Source: Cardiocondyla obscurior
Taxonomy: Eukaryota > Arthropoda > Insecta > Hymenoptera > Formicidae
Length of the DNA: 64,000 bases
NCBI RefSeq assembly: GCF_019399895.1
Contig: NC_091866.1
Location: forward strand, 8,251,308 to 8,315,307
Reading direction: 5' to 3'
The notes beneath the pieces were generated by a model that was not told the origin of the DNA, did not search any database, and saw nothing but the letters and a program-made list of their open reading frames with translations. The translations under genes and the position numbers were made by a program. This document shows, one piece after another, positions 37,866-49,290 of this stretch (position 1 is its first letter; each line of letters opens with the position of its first letter).

Positions 37866-38329
37866 GTAAAAAAATTAATTATAATAGTACATAATCGTAT
37901 AAAGTGTCTAAATAAAATTTATATTTAGTTTTGTAAATGTTTCGTTTAAAATGTATTAGAAAAAAAAATGTATTTTGTTCTATCAGTTTCGCATGCTGTA
38001 TGTAAGTTGAAAAAAAAGTAACGCAGCTTCGTAACTAAAGACGTAAATTTATTTGACAACGGAGGCGGCGATCCTCTGCGTGTAAACAATTCTCAGCATC
38101 CGAACTTTGATTCAAAGAGCGTCGAGTATCCGTCGATCAGCGAAGCGACCGAATTCTGAATTTGGGCGCTATCGGCAAAACGGTGAATTCCTGCATGGTT
38201 GCCCGCGACACGCGATATTTACCGTTCCCGAAGGAAGGCATCGAGGCGTTCAAGCGTCGAACACTCGATACCACACGTCATCTCACATGTTCCGGCGCGC
38301 ATTCGCGTAAACCTCTCTCTTGGGTATCA

Positions 38330-38530
38330 TATCTGTTCTCTCGTTTTCTCTCTCTCACTCTCTCTTTCTCTCCCGCTCTCGCTCTCTCTTTCCATCACGC
38401 ACCCTCAGCATACGGTCTCGTTCTACCCTTCATCGTCGGCCCCTGCGACCACCCTCCCACTCTTCGGCCTCCCATCCTCTCTCTTTCTCTCTCGCTCACT
38501 CCTTCTCTCTCGCACGCCGCGATCTGCTTG
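38330..38530 (+). repeat. CT-rich low-complexity island
   Basis: Runs of CT, CTTT and CCCT units on the + strand, including a GCACCCTC motif near 38399. It is the first of several such islands that recur through the 3' half of the window. Confidence 0.8.
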
Positions 38531-39840
38531 TGATTCAAAACCTCAGGACACTTGTTGCATTGCCTGCTTACTCACACACTCGAGCGTTTGCGCGACGGTG
38601 GAACTGTTTTACGTTCAAGTCGGCGTTAGGCGGCGGGATTCATCGGCTCCAGAGAAGAGAGCCCGTTATGTCACGGTGCCGCGTTGCGCAACGCGACACC
38701 GCCGCTCGTGTCGAGGATGGTGGATTTCGAGCTGGCGCTGTTACATCGCAAGGGCTTGTAGAATTGACCGATCCGGTACACACAATTCGCCTTTGACGAC
38801 TTGCGCCTTTAACGCGCGTCCGATCGGCATGTTACGCGGCGCAACGCGTGGCTTGTACAATTTGCCGTTTCGAGTTAATTGGAAATTGATCTCTCCGTGA
38901 CCGCTCGAGAATAATGCGCAAAACTTTCAAGAATTCCGCTGGAAGCTGGGAGCTTGCAATTGTACTCGGAAACTATTCCCATCGATTCACCTATACATTT
39001 ATCGTGTCATGTTTTAATTTTAAAAAGAAGATAAAAAATATTTAAAAAGAAAAAAAAAAAAAGAAATCTAGGAGAAAAAATTCTGTTACATTTCACGGAA
39101 AGCATAGACCTTGTTAATTTAATGTACAAGAATTATTTGTTACGTTAAATATATTATTATTAATTACGGTAACACAATCTTGAGTTTCGTCTTGAAAAAT
39201 GCATTTTTTTTTTCCCTTTTCACTTTGAGTTCGTCGCGAGGTTTCGGGTAAATCTTATCAAATTACCACCCTCGCCTCCCGTGGAACTGGTTCAAGTTAT
39301 ACGCACACATCAACCGGCTTTCATGAGCTCTTACGAAGGCCGCCATCCTCCTTGATTAACTTATGCCGTCCCTCTTCTCTTTCCCATCCACTGCTTCGGA
39401 GAGAAACGTTTCCTATTAAGGAGTCGGAAACATCCCCCCGGCTGAACACCTTCTCCAGCAGAAGACATCAAAGTTCCGTTATACCGCTCATGAATTTTCC
39501 CCGGTGGGCGTCGCGCGTAAAACGCCGCCACGTGACGGCGATACGTTCGCCCGGAAAGGGCCATTCGCGCGCGTATTAACGCGTTGATCGACAATGGTAG
39601 GTTGCATATTATTACCGCGCGAACGGTGCAGGATGCGGCGTCTCGGCCGGGTGGAATTGGTTAATTGCCCGACCGAGCGGCGTTTCTGACGAAGCCGGAA
39701 GCCGGAAAATCTGATCAATACATCCTGTCGCGATAGACTTGATCAATAAACTCGATATTTTTCAATGCAAAATTTAATTTAGTTTAATTACGTTACGTGA
39801 ATTAATTTTTATGTATAATTTATGATAGATCGTGGATCAA

Positions 39841-39864
39841 TTTTTTTTTTTTTTTTTTTTTTTT
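39841..39864. repeat. Poly-T tract of 24 bases
   Basis: T homopolymer about 110 bases before the acceptor of the third coding exon, too far upstream to act as its pyrimidine tract. Confidence 0.9.
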
Positions 39865-39974
39865 AATATAACAATAAAAGTAAAGTAATAGTAACAGTAG
39901 AGATTTTTTTTAAATGAACTTTATGATCGAGGTGTTAATTGTTTTAATGAGAACGATCTTTCTTTCTGTTACAG

Positions 39975-40991
39975 ATTACAGAGACGTACGCGTTCCTACC
40001 TCGGGAAGCAGTGACGCGATTTCTGCTCGGTTGCACGGAATGCCAGCGACGTCCGCGAACGCCTAGTCCGACGAACTTATCTAATCAGTCTCAGTCCACG
40101 CAATCGGCGACGCTCGGGTCGGCGGCGACTCCGCTGAGCCCGAATCCGAGCGGCGGCGCGCTCGCGACCTCGTCGTCGACAACGGCATCCTCGTCGGTGC
40201 AAAACGGCTCGAGGCCGCGTAACAGCGGGCAACACGCGTCGTCGGAAGGCAAGAACTTGCACAACTATAGACACCAAAAGCAGCAGCATAAGACGGCCGG
40301 CGGTGGTAACGGCGGCGCGGAGTCGAAACTCGACAAAGACAAAGAGGAGAAGTACAATCCGCTGAGTATCACGAATCTATTGAAGAAGGAACCTGTGAAT
40401 GGTGGTTATCTTGCGAGTTCGGACACTTTGCCGGAGTCGAGGAGGACGCCGGAGTCGGATCGAGCGAGCTCGAAGAGCTCCGCATCGTCAAAGAGAAAAC
40501 GGATGCTGCCAGAGGGACGGACGCCCTCCCCGCAGCCCAGCCAGCCGTTACCGAGGCCCTGGAGCCCTGGACTGGATCCCAAGAACACGCCCATCGACTA
40601 CAGCTTACCTATCACCACCTCGTACCTGAAGCATCAGCAGAGACTGCTCCAGGAGAAGAACAAGGCAGCCGCCGCCAACGCGCTGAGGGAGTCCGAAACA
40701 ACGGAGTCGAAAGCTGTTTCAACCGGTGCCGCGCCGTTCGTTGAAGATACCGAGAGCGCCAAGAGAGAAAGGTTCTCACCGGCTACCGGCTTGATCGACA
40801 CGAACCTTAATCTGCTGGCGACCATCCAACATCTGCATTGTCAAGTGATGCTGGCGCTCACTGAGCGACTGAGACCGTCGTTCACGGTACCGAGCCCTTT
40901 AGTTCTCCCGTCGACGTCGCCCAGCGTTCTGGGTGGCGCGATGATGATGGGCACGGAGGTATCGGTGCAAACTGGAGAGAATTATTCGTGA
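39975..40991 (+). CDS. Nol4: NOL4-family protein, coding exon 3 with stop (residues 447-784)
   Basis: The exon opens in phase 0 with ITETYAFLPREAVTRFLLG and continues CTECQRR, a near-invariant NOL4 motif. A Ser/Pro-rich linker follows, then KYNPLSITNLLKKEP (572-586), a basic KRKR patch (619-622) that may be a nuclear localisation signal, and PIDYSLPITTSYLKHQ (652-667), which aligns with the IDYNMPITMAYMKH segment of vertebrate NOL4 as I recall it. Residues after that (LIDTNLNLLATIQHLHCQ...) are not recognisable elsewhere. The frame ends at TGA 40989-40991. The vertebrate C-terminal domain (around AFNMFVRLFVDENLDR and the Arg-rich helix after it) is absent. A good internal donor, GAG|GTATCG, lies in phase 0 at 40959, eleven codons before the stop, so an isoform could leave this exon and splice further downstream. 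The family call is secure; whether this stop is the main terminus is uncertain. Confidence 0.9.
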   Translation: MTETYAFLPREAVTRFLLGCTECQRRPRTPSPTNLSNQSQSTQSATLGSAATPLSPNPSGGALATSSSTTASSSVQNGSRPRNSGQHASSEGKNLHNYRHQKQQHKTAGGGNGGAESKLDKDKEEKYNPLSITNLLKKEPVNGGYLASSDTLPESRRTPESDRASSKSSASSKRKRMLPEGRTPSPQPSQPLPRPWSPGLDPKNTPIDYSLPITTSYLKHQQRLLQEKNKAAAANALRESETTESKAVSTGAAPFVEDTESAKRERFSPATGLIDTNLNLLATIQHLHCQVMLALTERLRPSFTVPSPLVLPSTSPSVLGGAMMMGTEVSVQTGENYS

Positions 40992-43560
40992 ATCAATCAT
41001 CGCATCGGGGAAAGGAAAGCTAGATTTTTGCAATAACTTTCGTCAAAGATTCGTAAAGAGCGATGATTATCACGGATCCAGAAATCAGTATTTCCGTGAG
41101 CAGAATTAATTTATTACGCTGCCGAAAAGTTTCGCGTATATCGGGGACGATAATTAGTTCTAGACAAGCTTCCGCGATAAAGAGATTAAGCTTCCCGGCC
41201 AGACAACGGAAGTCTGTATTTATCAAATAGACATTAAAAATTCGACCGCCACATTTGCGTGTCTGCCGTGGTCGCGCGAACCGAATAAAGCTCTTCGCGC
41301 ACGAAATGTCGATCGCGGTTGACCACCGATTTTAGTTCGTTTCTAAATACGCATCCGCTTTGACGCTCGCGATTGCAAACACGGCGACGGGCGCTCGTTC
41401 TTTGGCCGAGAAGCGAAACGACAGGTAAACGCAATTACATATTGAACCGGACGAGATCGATTATTGTCGTCGTATTCGTGTTATACATTTCATACGACCA
41501 AGCCGACCGGCCTGACGCTTACGTGCGTCCGACGTCGGTCGGTGCCCGATATAGATGACGGGCTAAGCGAGCGGAATAATTCCCTCAAGTCTGTCGAAAT
41601 ACGGGTCGATGTGTCAGGGATTCGCGCGGCGCTACGTTCCGATATTTAGAGATCCGTTACATCGAGAGAGATCGTGATATGGCCGCTGCCGGACTCGGTT
41701 CCAAATCGATCCATCCAAACCGAGCAAAAGCGACAGTCCGCGCGGCGACACCGCGAAGGTCCTGAATATTCAACGAACCAGCGAGATGGGGAGAGAGTCG
41801 GAAAAAGAGGTGAAAGAGGGAGAGAGATCCGAGGAGAAAATCCGATTTCTCGTTTTCAGGTGTTATCCGACAACATTCGGCGTCGTCGACCTGACGAATT
41901 GTCTTTCATTTTACAAGACACGTGACGTTTAATTGCCTCGACTAATTATAACGTGAATCGAAAAATAACGAATGATATCGTATCGGCGCGGTAAATTTTC
42001 TTATTTTCACGTATGATTTTTACGCAACAAAAACATCCCGGCGCTAATAATTCCTATGTTACAAATCACACAAACAGATTTTATATGTATACTAATTAAG
42101 CTTTGCAGCGGTAAATAGCTAATATAACTAGTCTGTCTAATGTAATTAATCTGTCAATCTAGGAGATAAACTTTCTTTTAATAGAACTTTATTTGACATT
42201 TGTTACTCAGAAAAAAAAAAAAAAAAGCAAATTTTTCCGCGCGGAACGTGCTTACCGAAGGATGAAGAAATGTGTTTCGTCGTTTTGCAAACGATGCTAA
42301 TGCCCTCGCAGTCTCGGATGATCTGAATTAATGTCGATTAATGCGCGACTGGATAGCATCTCATCGACGAGGAGACGACCGGTTACATCTAGCCGGCATC
42401 TCGTTCCACCTTGTAATCGTAATAATGTTATCGCATGTAATTACACAATAGAAGGGTGTTCGAAGCGAGTCTGAGCGTGTAATTCGTCTCGTCTCGTCTT
42501 GTCTTGTCTCGCCGAACCGGTCTCGATATCCGGTACATCCGCCGGTCGCAAACTTCCTTTGCGCTGTACCAATTATCGTATTATTGGCATTATCAGCGTG
42601 GATTTTTAACGATACTGCGTTGCAGTCGCCTGAACATGTACGTTATTTTAAACGAAAATCTGTACTTCGCTCTTAAATTAGTCTCGAATTAGAAATGAAC
42701 ATTATTTAATAAATATTTCATAAATATCGGAATAACTTTTTTTTTTTTTTTTTTAAATTTTAGACAAATGTAAATGAACGCTTGGTTTCTTTTGTCTCGT
42801 AAAAGTTCTTTACGTGCGAATGATTTTAAAGACGTACCTCCGCGAAGTAACTTGTTCACTTAACGATCGCCGGATCCAATATTGATTATATACCAAAGGC
42901 AGCGTCACTTCGAGCTCTTGCTTTGAAAGCAACTCTCGTCTTCGTAGAGCAAACCGCAGGTAAGATGAATCGGTTGCAGTTAGAAATCGATTGTTTCTCG
43001 CATCGAGACCACGACGACGGTCCTCGGGCGGCGAAACCCGTTTCGTGTCTAATTGTGTACGTAGCCTAGCCCCCTTTTCCCTCGTGTACGATATTACTCG
43101 GAACTAGATCGTTCTTTTCGTGTATGATGTATAGCGCGTCGTTAGCTGGTGAGGGAAAGTGAGGCAACGTCGGCAAAATAGGCCTTAAGGTGTGCTTGCA
43201 GAGGATAAAAAAAAAGAAAAAAAAAAGAAAAAAAAGAAAAACAAGATGTTTGTACTAGAAGTTCGATAATTGTCGTGAAAGTAGAGAATTAAGAACCTTT
43301 GCGAGCGCCGTCGCATCGGACATATTATATTATATATATTATTTTGTACATACTCGTTGTATAATAGTGCGTATAGTCTGTACCGAGTAAGACCGCGCCA
43401 ATTGTATTATTGCCTGCGACACGTTCTTTTATTACGAATAATTTTCGTTATTATTACGATTGCGAGCGACTATGATTTTTATCACCGTTCTTATTGCTCT
43501 CTCGTTCTTTTATTATAATTATTATTAATTATCACGCATGAGTATTGTATTGTATTACTG
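40992..43560 (+). other. Probable 3'UTR and downstream flank of the NOL4-family gene
   Basis: No conserved protein is encoded here. AATAAA hexamers follow the stop at 41284-41289 and 42708-42713, and AT-rich, U-run-rich DNA (41930-42230, 42700-42840 and 43200-43560) is typical of long insect 3'UTRs. The cleavage site cannot be chosen by sequence alone. A CAG|GTAAGA donor-like site is at 42958-42966. On the reverse strand an open frame of about 90 codons runs across 42835-43090 without an ATG, ending near a donor-like GGAG|GTACGT. It has no recognised domain and I treat it as chance. Confidence 0.4.
42483..42512. repeat. GTCTC/GTCTT pentanucleotide repeat
   Basis: About six GTCTC or GTCTT units in tandem, noncoding, within the probable 3' flank of the NOL4-family gene. 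Confidence 0.8.
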
Positions 43561-44310
43561 TATTAATATTATTATATTTAAATTGTGCGCTCGCGGAGCA
43601 GATGGGGAAAATATATGAAATTGAAATACTCGAAAGCCCTGCGTATGTAACTTACACCGTGCAAAAAGGTGTGCCTGTTTCAGTTTTCCTGTGATATGTA
43701 TATGTTTCACTTTCCAAGTCCTCGTCTCCCGTTTTCTCGCCACTCTATTTTTTTTTTGTCCGTATTGTTTTATAATAAGTGTTATAGCTCAAGTTGGGTA
43801 GATGAATTCTGAGAAACGTAGGTGACATGTGAAAATTGACGATTGTCACCACTGACAGCGATGTGTCTTGTCGTCATAATGTCACGAGAAAACGCGTTGC
43901 ACACGGTCGCTGGATCCTACGTGTAAAGTGTAACGAATACCGCGACCATGCAGGATGCGAGGAAGGACCGCGGGGTGGTTGAACTGCGTTCACGTCACGT
44001 CGTGGCTATTGCATTACACGAGCGTAAGTATCAAGTTTACTTGCATGCAATCGGCATCTCGGAATGCTCGAGAAGCATTAATCGATCAATAGATATGCAC
44101 GATACGTCGAAGATGAAGGTCGGTCTTGCACTTTAGGAGCGCACAGCGAACGCAATTGACACCTCCACTCGTCTCACCCCTTTCCTTTCCGCCTCCCGCC
44201 GCGGTAGTAGATAGAAGCAGTCGCTTCGGCGTCTGACGTACTTTAATATCGCGAACAAAGAGGACGAAATGATCGTGTTGCCTTTAACAAAGGAAAGGGA
44301 AGGCAGCGTC
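43561..44310. other. Intergenic or 3'-flank stretch with a candidate donor
   Basis: Moderate GC. An ATG at 43948 with A at -3 opens 25 codons (MQDARKDRG... to ...ALHE) that reach a strong donor-like site, GAGC|GTAAGTAT, at 44024. It could be a first exon, but the peptide matches no family and no promoter motif is evident. Nothing else is recognised. Confidence 0.2.
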
Positions 44311-44890
44311 GACGACTCACCTGCTCTCTCTCTCTTTCTCTTCCTCTTTTCCTCGCTCTCTCTCTCTCTCTCTTTCTTTCTCTCTCTCACTGCGGAGCGA
44401 GGATCGTTTCTCGGAGAGGAGGCACCATAGGTAATGCAGTCTTTACTCATCCGGCTGTTGCCAACGTTGTAGCGACCTCGTTCCATCAACTTCTACGCGT
44501 TCCCCCTAGCTAGCTATCTCCTTCGTTTCCTCTTTCTCTCCTCTGGCTCTTTCTCTTTCTCCCTTTCGTTCGTTGTCTCTCTCCGATCCCTCTCAGCCCT
44601 CAGCCCTCAGGAAAACTCAACCCCCTACCCCCAGTTCCAATAAGGCTGCGCTTCCACCTCGTTTCCACCTCCTCCTACTCACCCTCTGCCACCCTGCTCT
44701 GCTTTTCACCCTCTGCTTCCCTCACGTACTCGCTCCCTTGGCTCTGTCTCTCTTCTTTCTTCCTCTCTCTCCCTATTTCCGTCTCCTTCTCTTTCGCGCA
44801 CCCTCAAGCAACCCTCCGTCGTACCCTAAAGCCCCGCTTCCACGGCAGAGCCAAGCCTTTCTCGCGCTCTCTTCGCCATAGCATTGTTGC
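44311..44890. repeat. Pyrimidine-rich low-complexity island with CACCCTC motifs
   Basis: CT dinucleotide runs at 44324-44395 are followed by C/T-rich DNA with several CACCCTC words (about 44680, 44708 and 44808). On the reverse strand the left edge reads GAGCAG|GTGAGTCG, a strong donor-like site, which could make the GA-rich reverse strand the 5' exon of a reverse transcript. No protein is recognisable. Confidence 0.5.
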
Positions 44891-45079
44891 TATCGATTCG
44901 GACTTGGAAACGTGTTTTTCTTCGGATATTTCGTGGCCACCGCCGGTTACGACCGCTGCCGCTCGACCGGATAACGAGGATTCTAGGAAGGCGGGTGTAC
45001 GGCCAACCTTCGGCTTGCTCTTTTTCACGTATTCTTCCACATCTTCCAGAGTTTTCACGTTACCACCTCCGCCGTTATA
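44804..45079 (-). other. Protein-like reverse open frame, unsupported
   Basis: A reverse-strand frame of about 90 codons begins after a TAG near 45080 and ends at TGA 44804. Its translation is Lys/Glu-rich at first (KTLEDVEEYVKKSKPK), then mixed (VGRTPAFLESSLSGRAAAV), and looks more protein-like than most frames here. It has no ATG near its start, no good acceptor upstream, and no recognisable domain. The opposite strand is also open over much of it. It is recorded because it might be an internal exon; chance is at least as likely. Confidence 0.15.
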
Positions 45080-47560
45080 TTTCCCGCGCTAAAACGCGGC
45101 GCGCCTTTTGCGCCCGCAATAAATATTTGATTTTACGCGAGAATTTCGCTCATTCGTTTTTCTCATCCGTATATTTTTCCCTCTCGCCAGAAGCCTGTTT
45201 ACTTCATCTCTGCCACATCTGCGCGTTTGCCGTATTTATGCAAATATAAATTTTATAATCGACGGAGTATGCAGGTTCGAGCTGAACGAACAATAGTAAA
45301 ACTGTTATAAGCGATTCTATTTGGAACTACTTTGCCAATTATTGTAAATTAATTACTGCTTACCGAATATGGAACATAACAGCGAGCAAAGTCAACGGCA
45401 AATTGTTTGATTAAAAAAAACTCTCGGATTTTATTTTTTTTTTTTTCTTCGCTAATACATGTTATGGGATTCTGCGGTTATAAAAATTATATAAAGATAC
45501 ACATCCCGAAACAGTATACGTACGCGTGCAAGAGGTATTGTGAATATTTTGAATTGCAATTATTTTTTTTCTTGTAGTCCGGCAAATTGTTTTTTTTTTC
45601 ATTACTTTATCGATTTTCGGTTATTTTTCTCCCGGTGTTCGCTTTTATATCAGAACACCAGTCGTGATCTGACAATTCGATACCAATAAGTTGCCAACGG
45701 AGTTTGACGCGATGAGAAACTCCCATTAGACTCGATGGCCGTAAGCTGCGTTCCCTCAGAGATAGACTCGAACCACTTTCATCGTCCTTGTTACCGAGAT
45801 GTTCACCGGCCTGGCTTCGATTATTTCGCAAAGGCATTGATAAGGAACCCGGTGCTCCTTTGCGAAGTCGATACGCCGGTGCAAACAGACGACCGGGCCA
45901 TCCGGCGAACGAAATAAGGAAATCGCACGAGAGATTTCAACGAACGTTACGTATATTAAGCCGCACGCGTTTCTATTACCGCCTGTATTTGCGCGGGGAC
46001 ATTTTCGCGATCTTTTTATCAAACGTTTCAGGCTCGCATCCCAGGGAGAAGAATTTAAAACACTTAACAATTACTGCAATTTCCTTTTATCTGCAAGAGT
46101 TTAAGTACCGGCGTCTGCAGCAGATACAGAGACACACATTTCTCATACTTATACTTTAATATTTAAATATCACGTTTATTGCAACATTATTTCACGTAGA
46201 AAAAAAAAATAGAGTATTTTTAAAATATGAGGATATACTCTATGCTTCGGTAATTATAAAGTCTTTTTTTTTTTTCTCTAGTTATTCTCAAGTCAGAGTT
46301 TTTACACGTTGATGCAATTTAGACGCGCGCGTTATCAATTCTATTGTAACATTCTGCGTTAATTTCGTCCGCGAGTCCGACTCGCGGTTGAGCGATAGCC
46401 GCGTTGCTTTTGGATTACGCGATCGAGCAGCGTCGAAGAACGTCGGAGATTTCAACGATCGGCCGTACTTTGGCCGGCGCGGTGCGCGCGTACATGCAAT
46501 TTCCGTCGATGCGTCGCGAAGAGTGCCATTGTCTCGCGATATATTCGTCGTACATCGCGAACTCCCATAATTCTCGTTTCCGATGGACCGATTAAGGCGC
46601 GTCCCCCGCGCGGTTCCCCTGTGACCGGTGGTGGCGATATTACTGGGGCTTAACTCGATCGAACGGCGATTTAACATTTCACCCAACCCGGTCTGCGCGA
46701 CGTATGTGACGTCCATTGTCCTTCGAGGATTCCTATTAAAAGAGAGAAGAGAAAGGTTTTCACCGAGCGAATAGTGGCGAGAGCGCACGAATTCCAAGCC
46801 GGCCGTACGTGAGATAAGTGATAAGATTACGTTATCGCATTAGCTCTTTGATGTTTCACGGCGCGACAATAAATCCCAATAATTACGACTGGTAATTTTG
46901 AAAAGTAAAAGGAAACGAGTGCGCCGCGATCGATATTCCGTGACCCCTCTGGCTTTCCGAATGAAGCGATATTACGGCAACGTTTTCGAAATATTCGCGG
47001 AAAACGATGCGCGGATCGTCGATATCGATTGCAGCCACGGCAAACAGAATTATATCGCACGGCCCTTTTAGCGGGTTTACAGCGAGTTTAGACTCGAGCT
47101 TCCACGCGGCATTTTTCCACCGCATCTCTTTTAATACACGATAATTTAATATCAGCCGAAATTAAACTAATTCAAGCTATTTTAGTATTCTTTGCGTTCA
47201 TCGTACGCACACACATAGTATACAATAATTAAGAATTTTTTTTTTTATGAAAGACACGAAAAGCAAAGTACTTTTTATACACAAAATTATTATACTGCAA
47301 CTGAAGTATTAATTAGACATCATTTAGCTATATACCGCTTTGGAAAAATAATACGCGGTACGTTGTACATTCACGGGATAAGTCTGTGCGGGATTCAAAA
47401 TTTCACGAAATTATCGCGCGGTCGACGAAACTGGCAGGAGAGTGAAAATGGGCCGAGGATCTGGATGGCTCGTCAACGGCGCAGTCGGCTATTGCAATTC
47501 ATATCGCGAGTCGTGCGGGAAGATCTCTTATTTTCTCGTTGTATCCGGACGAAACCTACC
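45080..47560. other. Mostly AT-rich intergenic or intronic stretch, no gene recognised
   Basis: Long AT-rich portions (45240-45640, 46140-46300, 47100-47380) with poly-T runs near 45434-45446 and 46264-46275. A more GC-rich part at 46330-46860 has a 169-codon reverse frame with no domain. I see nothing assignable. Confidence 0.4.
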
Positions 47561-48240
47561 TATATCCTGGAGCGTCTACCCTCGTTCCGTGCCGCTATCT
47601 CCGCATGCCCTCGCAAAAGCAGTAACGGCGACGGCAGTCCTCTCCGTGTTCTCTCGACGTCCGACTCTGGCGGTTCTATCCTCCACGGAGAAGGAGGCGA
47701 AGGGAGAGCGGGAGGAGGATGAGGATGAGGAGGATAGTGCGCCGAGCTCTAGAATGTAAGGGATGATTTTGGAGATAGCTCGAGGGTCGCTCCGGTACAT
47801 AGGAGTTGTAGGTTGGCGGACGGGTTGGCGCGCGGGGATAGGAGCGGTCGGGTCGAGACGAGTGGTATAGGAGAGAGCTGCCACGGTTAGAGAGGACAGA
47901 GAGAAGGCAGAGGGCGAGGGCGAAAGGGAGGAGAGGTCGGAGGATACCAGGGAGTAGTACGGAGGGTGGTGTGGGTTTGCGAAACGGGGGCTGCGATTGG
48001 GATGCCTTCGCGCGCGCGGGGGGCGGGAGGAGGAGAGGGAATGGTTTGAAGCTTGTGGAGGCAAGCGCGGGGCGCGACGGGGGTTGGAGGTGAGTCTGTG
48101 GAGTCTCAGGAGGGTGAGTTTGGCGCCGAGGTGTCGGCCTTTCTCTCCGGTGCTGCATGCGTGTAAGTTCCCGTGTGTGTATGTGTGTGTGGCCGCGCTT
48201 ACGCGCACGGAGAATGTTCCTAGCTGCTGCGCGTGGTGAC
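47561..48240. repeat. Purine-rich low-complexity island
   Basis: G/A-skewed on the + strand, with GGAGGTGAGT and GGAGGGTGAG words near 48087 and 48111, the reverse complements of the CACCCTC-type words in the CT islands. A TG dinucleotide run is at 48171-48192. The 210-codon reverse frame is Ser/Pro/Arg low complexity. Confidence 0.5.
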
Positions 48241-48340
48241 TGGCTTATTTAAATTTAAATAAATGATCCGAAGATACAACCCAGTACCGCGTTACGCGAC
48301 AACATTGATCTAGGCGATCGCCTTGCGGTTCGGATAATTG

Positions 48341-48480
48341 GCATACGCGACCGACAATGAGCAGGCCAATAGCAGGCGATATCGATCGACGCCAATGAGC
48401 GCGATGTAGGTTACGGGATATAGCGGACAGACGTGTACACGTCGAGTCGGTAGTAGGTGGTAGGTAGGTAGGTAGATACA
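48341..48480 (+). promoter_or_regulatory. Candidate promoter with two CCAAT boxes
   Basis: Two same-strand CCAAT boxes at 48366-48370 and 48392-48396 lie 26 bases apart in moderately GC-rich DNA flanked by AT-rich DNA, followed by a GGTA/TAGG tetranucleotide run at about 48447-48476. No TATA box or assigned transcript is evident. Confidence 0.2.
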
Positions 48481-48540
48481 GCTGGCGAGGAAGTTTATTG
48501 GGATTTAAGGAGATCAAACCGAGAAACCTATTTCGCACCT

Positions 48541-49290
48541 TCCGACATTCAGCCTGAGACTTTGTTTTATTTTTTTAACAGACCGCGCGACTCGAAAGAC
48601 GGTAACTGGATATTTAATAAATTACGATGCGAATATTTAAGTACGGATAATTATTTTTACTAGACGTTTATATGTAATAAGTTTAAATTTTGTGCCTAAT
48701 GTAGACAAAATTTTGCTTGAGTTCTACTTTTGACAATTTACAAATGTCACCGGACTGACTATCTCTATCACGCGGACGTCATTAAATAGTTTCGAAAAAA
48801 AATATCAGACGAATCGGATTAGTACAATTTTTTTTACTTTAACATCTATTTTACGTCGCGTATTTTGTCGCGACAGTTTTCCCCGGGCTACTTCGCTCAA
48901 TTATGTCTACGTTATTTCCTGCGTTGAAGTCAATAATACAAATCTACAGAGATTTCGTTAGATTTCTCTAAAAAAAAAAAAAAAAGATTTTTTGTGTTCC
49001 TGATTTTATCGTGATCGACAGTTTCCTCCAGAGTAGTCGCGCGTACGGAAAAAATACATTGAAATATTCCACGCGGTAAGATTCTTTAAAAGAGAATAAT
49101 ACAAGCGCGCTATTTCCACTTGTTCCCGAGTAAAAATTCATTTAGCTATTCTGATTTTACATCTAGTAATTAGATCGCGTAGATAAATATATTACTTAGT
49201 AATAAGCTTGGTATAGAATTCATAAAATAAAGTTGTCATTCAAAAATTAAAGAAATATTAATCTCCTGCGCGTACTGTCTTATGCCAACG
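48541..49290. other. AT-rich stretch, no gene recognised
   Basis: AT-rich with A/T runs at 48796-48803 and 48970-48985. No open frames of note and no splice-bounded exon. Confidence 0.5.

Larger units (their letters stand above)
37866..39974 (+). other. 2.1-kb intron of the NOL4-family gene
   Basis: Begins GTAAAA at 37866 and ends with a strong acceptor, TTTCTTTCTGTTACAG, at 39974. It contains a CT-rich island at 38330-38530, AT-rich DNA at 39000-39220, and a 24-base poly-T at 39841-39864. The 233-codon frame at 38199-38900 is Ser/Leu-rich, reads through the CT island, and has no recognised domain. Confidence 0.9.

Noticed and set aside
42835..43090. Reverse frame of about 90 codons ending at a GGAG|GTACGT donor
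   Set aside because: Arg/Leu-rich, no ATG, no clear acceptor, and antisense to the probable 3' flank of the NOL4-family gene.
45760..45790. tRNA B-box-like GGTTCGAGTC on the reverse strand
   Set aside because: No matching A box or cloverleaf in the flanking sequence.
47576..48208. 210-codon reverse frame
   Set aside because: Ser/Pro/Arg low complexity within the purine-rich island; no domain.
48440..48480. GTAGTAGG-containing TAGG run resembling a let-7 core
   Set aside because: It is a tetranucleotide microsatellite; the rest of the microRNA and a hairpin partner are absent.
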